NCBI RefSeq assembly: GCF_009668025.1 | Contig: NZ_WJXZ01000007.1 | Span: 333,966 to 397,965 of the forward strand | Source of the DNA: Larkinella terrae | GTDB lineage: Bacteria > Bacteroidota > Bacteroidia > Cytophagales > Spirosomataceae | Direction: 5' to 3' | DNA length: 64,000 nt | In this document: positions 31,974 to 41,264 of the stretch, in pieces | How the letters are laid out: the number at the start of each line of letters is the position of its first letter | Position numbering within the stretch: position 1 is the first letter of the stretch | Notes under the pieces: model-generated | What the model was told of the DNA's origin: nothing | Databases searched by the model: none | Seen by the model: the letters and a program-made list of their open reading frames with translations, nothing else | Program-made: the position numbers and the translations under genes

Positions 31974-34076
31974 TTACTTAAGTTTTAATAGTACCAACGA
32001 CCGGCTCTGGATTTCGAAAGGTTCGTTGGCCGAGACTTCGTAGGGAACATTGGCGTCGAGGTCGGTGTTGACCAGCACCTGCCACCGGGCTTTCTTCTTG
32101 CCAAATTTGGGCAATCTGAATGGTAACGGTTCCCAGAAAGCGTTGACCAGAACCAGCAGCCGGTCCTGGGTGATGGGATCACCGTTTTCGTCCTGCTCGT
32201 CAACTTTCCTACCGTCGATCAATAAACCGAGGCAGCGGGTAATGCCGTCGTGCCAGTTCGTTTCGGTCATTTGTTTGCCATCATTCCGGAGCCACGCGAA
32301 TTCGTCCTGCTGGAAAAATTTCCGCCGACGCAACAGCGGTATTTCCTGACGCAGGGCCGTCAGCTGCCGGGTATAATCGAACAGCGCCTGCTGCTCGGAA
32401 CTCCATTCCCAGTTGAACCAGCTGATTTCGTTATCCTGCGCATACGCGTTGTTATTTCCCTGCTGGGTCCGGCTGCACTCGTCACCCATAAGCAGCATCG
32501 GCGTTCCCTGACTGAGCAACAGCGTAGCCAGAAAATTTCGTTTTTGTTGTTCACGCATTCGCTGGATGGTTTTATCGTCGGTCGGGCCTTCTGCACCCAT
32601 GTTCCAGCTCCGGTTGTCATTGGCACCATCCCGGTTTTCTTCGCCGTTCGCGTCGTTGTGCTTGTCGTTGTAACTGACCAGATCGTTGAGCGTAAAACCG
32701 TCGTGAGCGGTAATGAGGTTAATGCTGTTGGCGGGTTGGCGTCCGTCATTGTACAAGTCCGGACTGCCCAGAAACCGGGCGGCAAATTCACCCGCCTGAT
32801 CTTCATCGCCTTTCCAGAACCCCCGGACGCAATCCCGGTATTTGCCGTTCCACTCCGACCAGTTCACCGGGAAATTACCGACGTGGTACGACTGAATGTC
32901 CCAGGGTTCGGCAATCAGTTTGACCTGCGATAAAACCGGGTCCTGCTGGATAGTTTCCAGGAAAGACGACAACTGCCCGGCGGCACTCAGGCTCTGCGCC
33001 AGCGCCGTAGCCAGGTCAAACCGAAAACCGTCGACGTGCATTTCGTTCACCCAGTACCGCAGGCTGTCCATGACCAGTTGCAGCGTCCGCGGGTGGTTCA
33101 TGTTGAGGGTGTTACCGGTTCCGGTATAATCCATGTAAAACAGCTCGTTGTCTTCCACCAGCCAGTAATAGGCCGGGTTGTCGATTCCCCGAAAGGAGAG
33201 GGTAGGGCCGTGCTGATTCCCTTCGGCGGTGTGGTTGTACACCACATCCAGCACAACTTCAATACCGGCTTTGTGCAGCGCCTTCACCATTTCCTTGAAT
33301 TCGACAACCGCATGGCCAACGTCTCCTTTGGATGCATATTCGCTGTGGGGCGCAAAATACCCGATGGAGTTATAACCCCAGTAGCTTTCGCCCGTAAACT
33401 GGTGAATGGGCATCAGCTCAACCGTCGTGATACCCAGCGATTTAAGGTATTCGATACTTTCGGGACTGCTTAACCCGGCGTACGTTCCCCGGATTTTTTT
33501 AGAAAGTTCAGGGTGTTGCTGGGTAAAGCCCTTCACGTGTAATTCGTAAATAACCGTGCGATTGAGCGGGATGTCCGGGCGTTGGTCGTCATCCCAGTCA
33601 AAGGACGAGTCGATTACAACCGACTTGGGAACGAACGGGGCACTGTCGTCGGGTTGCGGCTCCGAATACCGGTTTTCATCCTGGTTGTCCGGCGAAAATC
33701 CTAGCTGAGCCAAATTGCTTAGGATGGGCCCGCTGATCGCTTTCGCGTACGGGTCCAGCAATAATTTGTTGGGATTAAACAGCAAACCCCGCGATGGCTC
33801 AAACGGCCCTTCGACCCGGTAACCGTACAATTGCCCGGGCGGGATCGACTCCAGGTAAATATGCCAGATGTGTTCGGTCCGTTCCGTGAGCGGAATACGA
33901 TGTGTTTCGTGGGTGTGGTCATTGGCGTCGAACAGACACAAGGTAACGCCGGTTGCGTGTTCACTAAAAAGGGCAAAATTAACACCTTCTGTGTCCCAGG
34001 TTGCGCCCAGCGGATAGGGCTTTCCCGGTCTGGAACGGACTTCGTCCGGGTTTTCTACTGTATTGATGGGTTCCAT
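31974..34076 (-). CDS. glgX: Glycogen debranching enzyme GlgX
   Basis: A 700-residue protein from the ATG at 34076 (MEPINTVENPDEVRSRPGKP); the open frame upstream (55 codons) is basic and unlike the family. An N-terminal CBM48 (WDTEGVNFALFSEHATGVTLCLFD) precedes a GH13 barrel with VVYNHTAEGN (region I), VDGFRFDLATAL (nucleophile Asp), KLIAEPWDIQSY (acid Glu) and NLITAHDGFTLNDL (transition-state Asp). The isoamylase/GlgX type hydrolyses alpha-1,6 branches of limit dextrin. No other glycogen genes are adjacent; linkage to stress genes is recurrent for GlgX/TreZ-type enzymes. Confidence 0.94.
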   Translation of the reverse strand: MEPINTVENPDEVRSRPGKPYPLGATWDTEGVNFALFSEHATGVTLCLFDANDHTHETHRIPLTERTEHIWHIYLESIPPGQLYGYRVEGPFEPSRGLLFNPNKLLLDPYAKAISGPILSNLAQLGFSPDNQDENRYSEPQPDDSAPFVPKSVVIDSSFDWDDDQRPDIPLNRTVIYELHVKGFTQQHPELSKKIRGTYAGLSSPESIEYLKSLGITTVELMPIHQFTGESYWGYNSIGYFAPHSEYASKGDVGHAVVEFKEMVKALHKAGIEVVLDVVYNHTAEGNQHGPTLSFRGIDNPAYYWLVEDNELFYMDYTGTGNTLNMNHPRTLQLVMDSLRYWVNEMHVDGFRFDLATALAQSLSAAGQLSSFLETIQQDPVLSQVKLIAEPWDIQSYHVGNFPVNWSEWNGKYRDCVRGFWKGDEDQAGEFAARFLGSPDLYNDGRQPANSINLITAHDGFTLNDLVSYNDKHNDANGEENRDGANDNRSWNMGAEGPTDDKTIQRMREQQKRNFLATLLLSQGTPMLLMGDECSRTQQGNNNAYAQDNEISWFNWEWSSEQQALFDYTRQLTALRQEIPLLRRRKFFQQDEFAWLRNDGKQMTETNWHDGITRCLGLLIDGRKVDEQDENGDPITQDRLLVLVNAFWEPLPFRLPKFGKKKARWQVLVNTDLDANVPYEVSANEPFEIQSRSLVLLKLK

Positions 34077-34239
34077 ATAAATAATTGATTTCCGGGATAA
34101 ACGGATCAAAAACCGCCTTGCCGTTGATTGTTTGGTGAATAAAGTAGCGGTTTTTGATTTTAGTAAGCCCGGCTGATTAATCAACCATCCAAACATTTGG
34201 ATTGTTTTTAGGGCGGGTTTTAAAGTGAGGGATTGCGGC

Positions 34240-34282
34240 AAAAAAAAAGGTCGCTGATCCAGTGGACCAGCGACCTTTTTTT
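34240..34282. terminator. Bidirectional terminator downstream of the DUF2383 gene
   Basis: GGTCGCTG (34249-34256) pairs with CAGCGACC (34268-34275), with a long A-run before and a T-run after. It ends the minus-strand DUF2383 transcript. Confidence 0.85.
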
Positions 34283-34295
34283 GAAAAGCGTATCG

Positions 34296-34751
34296 TTAAA
34301 CAACTTGCGCCAGCCGCGACATCGACGCGTGCGCCGACTCGATCCGCTCTTTCTGGCGCAGCAACAGTTCTCGCGTGCTGGCCGCCAGGCTGGTGCTTTG
34401 CAGAATTTCCTGATAATCATCCAGGGCCTGACCATCTCCGCGTTTGCATTCTTCCACCACCGCTTTGTCGTCGTTGCCGGTGAATGACGTTTTGATGTTG
34501 ATCCAGGCGCGGTGTAAATCCGCCAGCAGGCTCGTACTGGTTTCCGGGTCACCCCCAAGGGTCCGGATTTCCCGGTCGATCTCGGTGGCATATTCTCCCC
34601 GTTGCCGCGACTGAGCCAGGAACAAGGTTTTCAGTTCGGTATCTTTTACATTTTCAGCGGCTTCCTGATAGCCACGCTCTCCGTCACGCGTACGCGTCAA
34701 TAGCGTATTCAATCGATCCAGAATTTCGCTGTTTGTGTTTGCAACTTCCAT
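34296..34751 (-). CDS. PA2169/DUF2383 family four-helix-bundle protein
   Basis: A 151-residue all-helical protein: LDRLNTLLTRTRDGERGYQEAAENV, LKTLFLAQSRQRGEYATEID, LGGDPETSTSLLADLHRAWINIKTSF, DDKAVVEECKRGDGQALDDYQEIL. This follows the PA2169/DUF2383 pattern, a ferritin-like bundle of unknown function found with stress proteins. The acidic residues at EYATE and EECKRGD might bind metal. It starts 71 bp after the OmpA-type gene and may be co-transcribed. Confidence 0.87.
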   Translation of the reverse strand: MEVANTNSEILDRLNTLLTRTRDGERGYQEAAENVKDTELKTLFLAQSRQRGEYATEIDREIRTLGGDPETSTSLLADLHRAWINIKTSFTGNDDKAVVEECKRGDGQALDDYQEILQSTSLAASTRELLLRQKERIESAHASMSRLAQVV

Positions 34752-34822
34752 AACGTTTTTGAATTAAATTGATTGGACAACTTGTAATGGTAACAGTGAA
34801 CACCGGATAGTGTTTGCGAATC

Positions 34823-35524
34823 TTAGCGATTAGCCGTTATGTCACCGATTGTCCCGCGTTCGGCGGCTTTTCTCAATTTTTCGTTGGCAAAAATGGCTAC
34901 CTCGACCCGGCGGTTTTGCTGACGTCCCGACGCGCTGCTGTTGTCAGCAATAGGCTGACTTTCGCCGTATCCTTTTTCAGTCACGCGGTTTCCTTTGATT
35001 CCTTCTGATTGCAGAATTTTGGCTACGGTTTTGGCCCGTCGTTCCGAAAGCGTCAGGTTGTGTTGATCCGAACCGGTGTTATCGGCGTGACCTTCGATCA
35101 ACACTTCGGTATCGTCGTACTTTTTCAGCGTTTCGGCCAGTTTCTCAATATTTGCCCGATTTGCCGATTTCAGATTGTACTTGTCAACGTCGAACAGGAA
35201 GTCGGAATCAAAGGTAATTTTAATCCCTTCACCCACCCGTTCAATCCGGGCATTTTCCAGTCGGCGACGTAGTTCTTCGGCCTGTTTGTCCATTTGCCGA
35301 CCGATCAAAGCACCACCGGCACCACCCACGGTTGCGCCCAAAATAGCTCCGATGGCGGTATTGCCCGATTTGCGTCCGATCAGCCCACCCGCAACGGCAC
35401 CGGCACCGGCGCCAATGATGGCACCCCGTTGAGTATTGTTCGTATTTTTTCTGATTGATTTACACCCCGTCATCGTATCGACCACCAGAATACTACCTGC
35501 TAATACGATTGCAACCGCTCTCAT
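34823..35524 (-). CDS. OmpA-family lipoprotein with glycine-zipper segment
   Basis: A 233-residue protein from the ATG at 35524 (MRAVAIVLAGSILVVD), with lipobox TMTGC. A glycine-zipper/YMGG-like segment (GAIIGAGAGAVAGGLIGRKSGN, GAILGATVGGAGGALIGRQMD) is followed by an OmpA peptidoglycan-binding domain with ITFDSDFLFDVDKYNLK, VLIEGHADNTGSDQHNLTLSERRAKTV and GYGESQPIADNSS. It is predicted as an outer-membrane lipoprotein that tethers to peptidoglycan. A second in-frame ATG twelve codons upstream is possible. Confidence 0.9.
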   Translation of the reverse strand: MRAVAIVLAGSILVVDTMTGCKSIRKNTNNTQRGAIIGAGAGAVAGGLIGRKSGNTAIGAILGATVGGAGGALIGRQMDKQAEELRRRLENARIERVGEGIKITFDSDFLFDVDKYNLKSANRANIEKLAETLKKYDDTEVLIEGHADNTGSDQHNLTLSERRAKTVAKILQSEGIKGNRVTEKGYGESQPIADNSSASGRQQNRRVEVAIFANEKLRKAAERGTIGDITANR

Positions 35525-35560
35525 CTTAATAAATCCTAAAGATTGGCTGTGATTGATCAT

Positions 35561-35978
35561 GATATTATTTCACGTTGGTTTACGGCTGGCTCGCCAAAAG
35601 TCATACCACTTCCCAAAAAGTAAGAATAGTCAGATAATATTTTTACCGTATATGATTGTAAATCAAAATAATATGCCTTTATTGCCCCAAATTAGTTTTG
35701 GACCTGGCCGACATGAAAAATTGGGGAACAGTGGAAACAGGGAACGGCTGATGGGGAAGTCCTTCCACAATTGAACTGAGTAATAATATGAGTAGTACCT
35801 TATCGGATACCGGGCAAAACTACCTGATGGGTCAAAAATAAAATGTTAGTTTTTGGTAAATTGGAAATTGAAAAATTTACTTAATATTGTCTTATTTTAC
35901 TAAACGGTTACAAAACTGTAATATCTGGCCTGATTTATGTATGAGTAAAGTAGTTATTGAATTGTTTACTCTACGTGT
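35561..35978. other. AT-rich intergenic region, no gene recognised
   Basis: It contains only short frames without family features (a 73-codon plus frame at 35553-35774 and a 17-codon frame at 35788) and AT-rich DNA that presumably holds promoters for the flanking divergent genes. Confidence 0.5.
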
Positions 35979-36236
35979 ATGTACTCTCGAGACTCAACTA
36001 TTACTTTAAGGTTAAGGCGGAGCGTGTCATTTCCACGACTGCCAGAGATGTTGAAAGAAGCACGACAGTCCGAATTTAAAACATTAATGCAAGCGATTGA
36101 TTGTGCTAATAATCGCTACGTAAAGGGGAATGATCACTGGATTTTGCGCGGGGACAACGGGGTTTACTGGGTAGTTCGGCCGAGAGTAGCCGAATATTTG
36201 GTAAATGCCGGGTATGAATTGGCTTTCGGGAGGTAA
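35979..36236 (+). CDS. Small hypothetical protein
   Basis: An 85-residue basic protein, MYSRDSTITLRLRRSVSF then FKTLMQAIDCANNRYVKGNDHWILRGDNGVYWVV and PRVAEYLVNAGYELAFGR. The middle segment looks like a small beta-strand/loop domain; no family is recognised. A very strong hairpin follows 12 bp after the stop, which supports an expressed gene. Confidence 0.6.
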   Translation: MYSRDSTITLRLRRSVSFPRLPEMLKEARQSEFKTLMQAIDCANNRYVKGNDHWILRGDNGVYWVVRPRVAEYLVNAGYELAFGR

Positions 36237-36248
36237 TTGGTTGTTACC

Positions 36249-36314
36249 AAAAGCAGAAGGGATGAAAAATAGAAAAAGAGCAAAACTTTTTTTATTTTCA
36301 TCCCTTCTGCTTTT
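36249..36314 (+). terminator. Terminator with a perfect 20-bp stem
   Basis: AAAAGCAGAAGGGATGAAAA (36249-36268) pairs perfectly with its complement at 36295-36314, ending in TTTT. The next ATG is only 13 bp downstream. Confidence 0.75.
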
Positions 36315-36326
36315 AATCGAAACGAG

Positions 36327-36623
36327 ATGAAACAACGCCTTGGATTGTGGATGAGTCTGGTATGTGGATGGCTGTTAACGGGTTGTATGGCTTCAAACTG
36401 CCCCATCAAAAGTTGTCACGTTCGGATGGAACACCAGCACGGCGGGCGGGTTTACCGGGGAACGACCTTCGGTACTATGCACAGCCCAACCTGGTGGCTG
36501 TCGAACCGGAAAGGCGAAGGCGCCCGCGCTTCAATGGCCAGCGATCGCAAAGGCCTGAAAAAAGACAAAGGAGACGGAAAAACGAAGAAAGTCAAGAAGC
36601 AATTCCGCTGGGAGCGGGCTTGA
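36327..36623 (+). CDS. Small lipoprotein, function unknown
   Basis: A 98-residue protein with a signal peptide and lipobox (LVCGWLLTGCMASNC), a short Cys/His-containing stretch (CPIKSCHVRMEHQHGG), and a strongly basic tail (KGLKKDKGDGKTKKVKKQF). It is probably a surface or periplasmic lipoprotein. It has no recognised family. A heptamer-repeat element follows immediately. Confidence 0.65.
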   Translation: MKQRLGLWMSLVCGWLLTGCMASNCPIKSCHVRMEHQHGGRVYRGTTFGTMHSPTWWLSNRKGEGARASMASDRKGLKKDKGDGKTKKVKKQFRWERA

Positions 36624-36624
36624 T

Positions 36625-36699
36625 TAATGAACAATGAATAATTAACAATGAACAGCGTGCGTCAGCCATTCATTGTTAATTATTCATTGTTCATTATAA
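36625..36699. repeat. Inverted heptamer array (AATGAACAATGAATAATTAAC type) with GCGTCAGC centre
   Basis: AATGAACAATGAATAATTAA and its inverse flank a centre reading GTGCGTCAGCC. It separates two convergent genes, as the elements at 26.3 and 31.9 kb do. Confidence 0.75.
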
Positions 36700-37971
36700 T
36701 CAATAAACGCGTACTGTGTGGCTGCCGCGGGTTACGTTGATTTTGCCCGGCATTTTTTCCAGCGACGGTTTGTCGCCTTTGGTTACTTTCCAGAATTCGA
36801 CGGCACCGGACCGGTCGCCATAGTCGAGGAATTCAGAAACCGCCACGGCTATCGCATTTCCGCTCTTGTCAAATTCAACGCTCTGGGGCGCAATTCCCTC
36901 GAATGGGTATTCGTTCGCCAAGGTCAATTTGCCTTCTTTATCCAGCGAATAGACGGAAAGCGAGCTTTTTCCGGCACCGGCGTTGTTAAACGGCTGATAG
37001 GATTGGCCGGAATTAGCCACAATCACCATTGAACCATCAGGGCTGACGGCCAGCGCTTCGGCGCTCTCACCCGAAGCGGTCTGCGACACAATCTTGTGTT
37101 CGCCCGGCGTATCTTCGGTGCTGAACTGAACCACAAACAACTCGCCTTTGCCCGCACCAGACGCATTAGCAGCCTTCTTGATATCGGAAACAATGAAGAA
37201 TTTTCCATCGGGCGAGAATTTTCCAGTAGCGGGCAAACCGCCTACCTTGATGGGTTTTCCGTGGGGCACAATATTGGGTTTCTTGGCCGCATCGAGGGAA
37301 TATTTCATAATGCCCACTTCCTGCGAATCTTCGATGGTGTAGGCGATAAAATCACCCGCCGGGCTCCAGACCAGGTCCGTAATCCGTGCACCCGGAACCG
37401 GCGAAGGCGCCGTAATCACCCGTTTGGGCGTTCCCGTATTGTCGACCTCAATCAGTCGCATTTCTTTACCAGCTTCGCCCGAGGCCACGGCGAGCGTGTT
37501 TCCCTGCGGATTGATGGTGATGGCCGTCGGCAAAGCACCGACACTCACGACTTTGGCGGTCGGCTTGGCCGGTGCCAGATCAACAATGAACATCCGGGCT
37601 GCGGATGGCAGGTCTTTTACACCACCTTTCAGCGTAGCAACACTGTCGCCCAATTGACCGCGTCCTTCCAGAACGAAAGCGAAACGGCCGTTGGGCGTCA
37701 CCAAGGCGGCTTTGTCGTACAGGGCGGATGAATTGGAAATGGGTGCCGTTGTAATGTTTTGACCGGTGCGATCGAGCGGAAATTTGATAACCGTCAGCGC
37801 GTCGCGACTGGTTTTGCTTTTGTACAAGTTACCATCAACCAGGGCGGAAGCAGCCATGTCGGCATCGGACAAAACTACAATTCCTTTGGCTGTAAACTGG
37901 ATGGGGTCCTGCTGGGCAAAAGCCCCCGTCGTTAATAAGGTGGCAAGGGCAACTAAACTCTGTTTTTTCAT
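36700..37971 (-). CDS. Exported beta-propeller (lactonase/WD40-like) protein
   Basis: A 423-residue protein from the ATG at 37971 (MKKQSLVALATLLTTGAFAQ, a Sec signal peptide). Repeated blade motifs follow: LVTPNGRFAFVLEG, TAITINPQGNTLAVASG, LVWSPAGDFIAYTI, GKFSPDGKFFIVSD, LAVSPDGSMVIVANS and VEFDKSGNAIAVAVS. It resembles the YVTN/lactonase-type beta-propeller proteins. No catalytic residues can be assigned, so a binding or scaffold role is as likely as lactonase activity. It is predicted to be periplasmic or outer-membrane associated. Confidence 0.82.
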   Translation of the reverse strand: MKKQSLVALATLLTTGAFAQQDPIQFTAKGIVVLSDADMAASALVDGNLYKSKTSRDALTVIKFPLDRTGQNITTAPISNSSALYDKAALVTPNGRFAFVLEGRGQLGDSVATLKGGVKDLPSAARMFIVDLAPAKPTAKVVSVGALPTAITINPQGNTLAVASGEAGKEMRLIEVDNTGTPKRVITAPSPVPGARITDLVWSPAGDFIAYTIEDSQEVGIMKYSLDAAKKPNIVPHGKPIKVGGLPATGKFSPDGKFFIVSDIKKAANASGAGKGELFVVQFSTEDTPGEHKIVSQTASGESAEALAVSPDGSMVIVANSGQSYQPFNNAGAGKSSLSVYSLDKEGKLTLANEYPFEGIAPQSVEFDKSGNAIAVAVSEFLDYGDRSGAVEFWKVTKGDKPSLEKMPGKINVTRGSHTVRVY

Positions 37972-38007
37972 GCTGCTAATAGAAGGGTTATATCTTTGGA
38001 TATTACG

Positions 38008-38015
38008 CAAATATA
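38008..38015 (-). promoter_or_regulatory. -7 box of the beta-propeller gene
   Basis: Minus-strand TATATTTG matches TAnnTTTG 36 bp before the chosen ATG. This supports that start, because the longer frame would begin at the promoter itself. Confidence 0.5.
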
Positions 38016-38183
38016 GACGAAAGGAGCAATTTTAATAAACCAGGACCGGGTTTTCATAAACTTTCTTCCGTTTTGACGCCCGATTCCAAATTCGCCTTCA
38101 GGCGGTTTCTTACTTTTCGTAGACACCAATTAGAACCAAACCGTGGCCTGATTCAGAAAACCGGCAGGCGGCTGATTTACAGT

Positions 38184-41168
38184 TTAATACTTCATTACGC
38201 CCAGTTCCTTTTCCACCGCCGACCGGCCCTGCTTCATCCAGGGCGGCAGCGGAGCGTCTTTCAGGTAGTGGTCAAAAAACTGGTACATCCGGATGCTCAG
38301 GTCTTTGGCGTTGTGCCGCTGGGTCAGGTTGTGATCTTCGCCGTTGTAGACCAGCAGCCAGGCCGGTTTGCTCAAGCGCCGGAGCGCCGAATAAAACTCG
38401 ATGCTCTGGTACCAGGGCACCGCGCCGTCCTGGTCGTTCGCCATCAGCAGGAGCGGGGTTTCGATGCGGTTGGCGTAAAACAACGGGGAGCTCTCGAGGT
38501 AATTCATTGGTTTGTCCCAGAGCGTTCCGCCGATGCGGCTTTGTGTTTTTTCGTACTGGAACATGCGGCTCATGCCGGTTCCCCAGCGGATACCGCCGTA
38601 GGCACTGGTCATGTTCACGACCGGCGCACCGGCCATGGCCGCCTTAAACAGATTCGTGCGCGTTACCAGATATGCCGTCTGGTAACCGCCCCAGCTCTGA
38701 CCCTGCAAACCGATGCGGTCGCGGTCGACGAAGCCTTTTTCCAGCAGATTCAGAACGCCCGGCACAATGCAGTCGTAGGCATTCTGTCCCGGCATACCGG
38801 TTGTGTAAACGATGTCGGGAACAAAAACCAAGTAACCGTTTGATACACAATACGCCATGTTGATCGTCGAACGGCTGGGTGCGGGCGCTTTGTAGTCGTT
38901 CAGCGTTTCGGCATTGCGTTCGTAATAATACACCAGCATCGGGTATTTCTTTTTCGGGTCGAAATCATCCGGTTTATACAGCAATCCTTCCAGCTTGGTA
39001 CCATTGTTTCCAACCCATTTCACCAGCTCGACACTGCCCCAGCGAACGCTGTCCTGCTGCGGATTGATGTTGGTCAGTTGCTGCGGTTCGGCAAAAGTCG
39101 TATCGGTCAGATACAGGTTGTTGGATTCACGGAAGTTACCTTTCTGGAACGTCAACGCCGGCCCTTTTTTCGCTTTCGTTACACTAGAAAACCGGTAGTT
39201 TCCTTTGGCGAGAATCACCGGCTCGGCCGCCGGATTTTCCATCGGTTTCTTCAGAATTCCCGTCGATTTATCGCTCTCCCAAAAACCGCTCAGCCAGAGG
39301 TTTCCGGTTAACGAAACGAATTTTTCCTCCGGATCAGCATTCGTACGACGCAGCCGAATGCGGTTTTTTCGTCCGTAGCCCGCCGTCAGGTTGACCGGTT
39401 TTTCCTGTCCCGTCGGGTCGATGCGCCACAGATCGAAACGATCGTAAATCAATACGTAGCGGTCGTCTTTGGTCCACCCGGCGGCTCCGTAACTGCCGGG
39501 CAGGTCGGGCGTATCGTGTTCTTCGTCGAAAAACCGCACCGGAATTCCCCGCGTCAGGTCAATGCGTTTGCCTGCTGCCAGCGACCACGCCCGCCAGAGT
39601 GAATCGCGTTCGTCGTACCACCAGGCGTATTTTCCGCCCGGCGACAACTGCGCGTACGACACCCGGGCGTCGTTGGCAATCTGTTTTTTCTGGCCGGTTT
39701 TTGAGTTGATCAAATACAAATCCGTTTGACCGGGGTCCCACATGCTGTTGATCTGGTACGGCAAATTGCTCAGCCCCAGCCAGTACGGATGATCGGCTTT
39801 CAGATCGATCTGAACATTTGGCATATCCCGGTTTCCGAGCTGCGTTACGCTGCCGGTCGTTAAATCGCAAACTGCCAGAAAACCGCGTTCTTTTTCCTGC
39901 TTCAATTGCTTGAGTTGCATGGGCTGAATGGTCGGGTCGTTCCAACTCCAGACGTCCACTTTCACCCGCTCTTCGTCCAGCACCGTTGAGTCTTTGATCG
40001 GTTTGGGTGGTAAAATCGAGGTAGCAAAATACAGGCGTTTGCCATCCTCCGAAAACGTGGGCGTGCGGTATTCATTCACGTTCCAGCCTTTGGGATAGGC
40101 TTTGGTCAGGGTGTCGGCCAGCACGATCGTCTGCCCCGAAGAGCCAGCAAAAACCGGGGCGGTTTTTCGTTTTCGGGACGTAGCAACGGCGGGTGGCATT
40201 AAGAGCTTATAATACAGTGCATAAGCCCGCACATCCGCTTCGGCACTGTCGGCGGTGGCCATCCAGGCCAGTTGTGTGCCGGTTTTATCCACGGCCAGCC
40301 CTTTGTAAACTTTACGTTTCGAGCTTGTATCGACCAGGATTTCGTTCTGTTTTTTGGTGTCGAAAATAAATACGCCCGCTTTTTTCAGCGTATCGTTTAC
40401 CGCGTCTTTTGTATAAAAAACCGTATTTGCATTGTCCGAAACCGTTGCGTAGGTTACGTAGCGAAATGATTGCGTTGCGCCGGTTTCCAGATTCAGCAGA
40501 ATCAGATCGTCGCCTTTCGGTTTTTTCGTCGAAGCCGAAGCCCGAAGACGCGTGGCCGGTTTTTGGGAAGTTGAGTCTTTTTTGACGCCTTTCACTTCCT
40601 GATGTTCCTGCAAAATGGCTGCCCACGAACCGCTTTCTTTGGGCAGCGAATACGATTTGATATTGGCAAAACCGATCCGGTTTCCGGTTTCGAGATTGAA
40701 TACCAGCAAACTATCTTTCGGCAGTTGATCCGCCTTGACTTTTTTCTTTTTGGCCTCCCGCGTTAGTTTGAATGGTGCCTTTAGCCGCATGACCAAAAAC
40801 CGGCTGTCGGGCGTAAACTGCGCCAGATACCCCCGCGCGAACACGTATTTTTTAGTCTGTGCTGGATTCAAAACCGCAGCCTGACGGTCTGCAGCTACGT
40901 TTGGTCCGCCCGCTTTGGCTTCCAGGTTTGGTTCGGACTTTTTGGTGGAAGAAGGCTCCGACACCCGAATCAGCTCCAGCACGCCATCGCCTTCCTGCGG
41001 ATCGATCTGATAACTAACCCATTGGCCATTGTTGGAATGCTTCTCGAAGCGGACGGTTTGCCAGCGATCGTAGTCGGCATGGGTAAGTGGCCGTTTGGGC
41101 GTTTGTGCGAAAAAAGAGGTTGGATAAAGAAAGAAACAGCAAATGAAAAGAACAGCAACGTGACGCAT
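38184..41168 (-). CDS. Exported S9 family prolyl-oligopeptidase-like peptidase
   Basis: A 994-residue protein with a signal peptide (MRHVAVLFICCFFLYPTSFFAQ), a long N-terminal beta-propeller with blades such as FTPDSRFLVMRL and LSPGGKYAWWYD, and a C-terminal alpha/beta hydrolase domain. The nucleophile elbow is GLQGQSWGGYQTAY (Ser at about residue 826), with Asp in MANDQDGAVPWYQ and His in YNGEDHNLTQRHN. The order propeller then hydrolase and the final Asp-His spacing match S9 dipeptidyl/acylaminoacyl peptidases. It is predicted to degrade peptides in the periplasm or at the cell surface. It is a single gene on this strand. Confidence 0.93.
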   Translation of the reverse strand: MRHVAVLFICCFFLYPTSFFAQTPKRPLTHADYDRWQTVRFEKHSNNGQWVSYQIDPQEGDGVLELIRVSEPSSTKKSEPNLEAKAGGPNVAADRQAAVLNPAQTKKYVFARGYLAQFTPDSRFLVMRLKAPFKLTREAKKKKVKADQLPKDSLLVFNLETGNRIGFANIKSYSLPKESGSWAAILQEHQEVKGVKKDSTSQKPATRLRASASTKKPKGDDLILLNLETGATQSFRYVTYATVSDNANTVFYTKDAVNDTLKKAGVFIFDTKKQNEILVDTSSKRKVYKGLAVDKTGTQLAWMATADSAEADVRAYALYYKLLMPPAVATSRKRKTAPVFAGSSGQTIVLADTLTKAYPKGWNVNEYRTPTFSEDGKRLYFATSILPPKPIKDSTVLDEERVKVDVWSWNDPTIQPMQLKQLKQEKERGFLAVCDLTTGSVTQLGNRDMPNVQIDLKADHPYWLGLSNLPYQINSMWDPGQTDLYLINSKTGQKKQIANDARVSYAQLSPGGKYAWWYDERDSLWRAWSLAAGKRIDLTRGIPVRFFDEEHDTPDLPGSYGAAGWTKDDRYVLIYDRFDLWRIDPTGQEKPVNLTAGYGRKNRIRLRRTNADPEEKFVSLTGNLWLSGFWESDKSTGILKKPMENPAAEPVILAKGNYRFSSVTKAKKGPALTFQKGNFRESNNLYLTDTTFAEPQQLTNINPQQDSVRWGSVELVKWVGNNGTKLEGLLYKPDDFDPKKKYPMLVYYYERNAETLNDYKAPAPSRSTINMAYCVSNGYLVFVPDIVYTTGMPGQNAYDCIVPGVLNLLEKGFVDRDRIGLQGQSWGGYQTAYLVTRTNLFKAAMAGAPVVNMTSAYGGIRWGTGMSRMFQYEKTQSRIGGTLWDKPMNYLESSPLFYANRIETPLLLMANDQDGAVPWYQSIEFYSALRRLSKPAWLLVYNGEDHNLTQRHNAKDLSIRMYQFFDHYLKDAPLPPWMKQGRSAVEKELGVMKY

Positions 41169-41264
41169 GGTTCAAGAGGGTTAACAGCTTACTAATTTAC
41201 GCAAAACTTGCCAAAACAAGCAAAACGCCCTCCTCCGCTCCACTAGAAATCAGATCCGAACAAT

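Noticed and set aside
34077..34241. Upstream extension of GlgX by 55 codons
   Set aside because: The segment is basic and repetitive, while the family starts near MEPINTVENPD; the extension overlaps presumed promoter DNA.
38073..38843. 256-codon plus-strand frame opposite the S9 peptidase
   Set aside because: It is antisense to the catalytic domain of the peptidase and has no family features.
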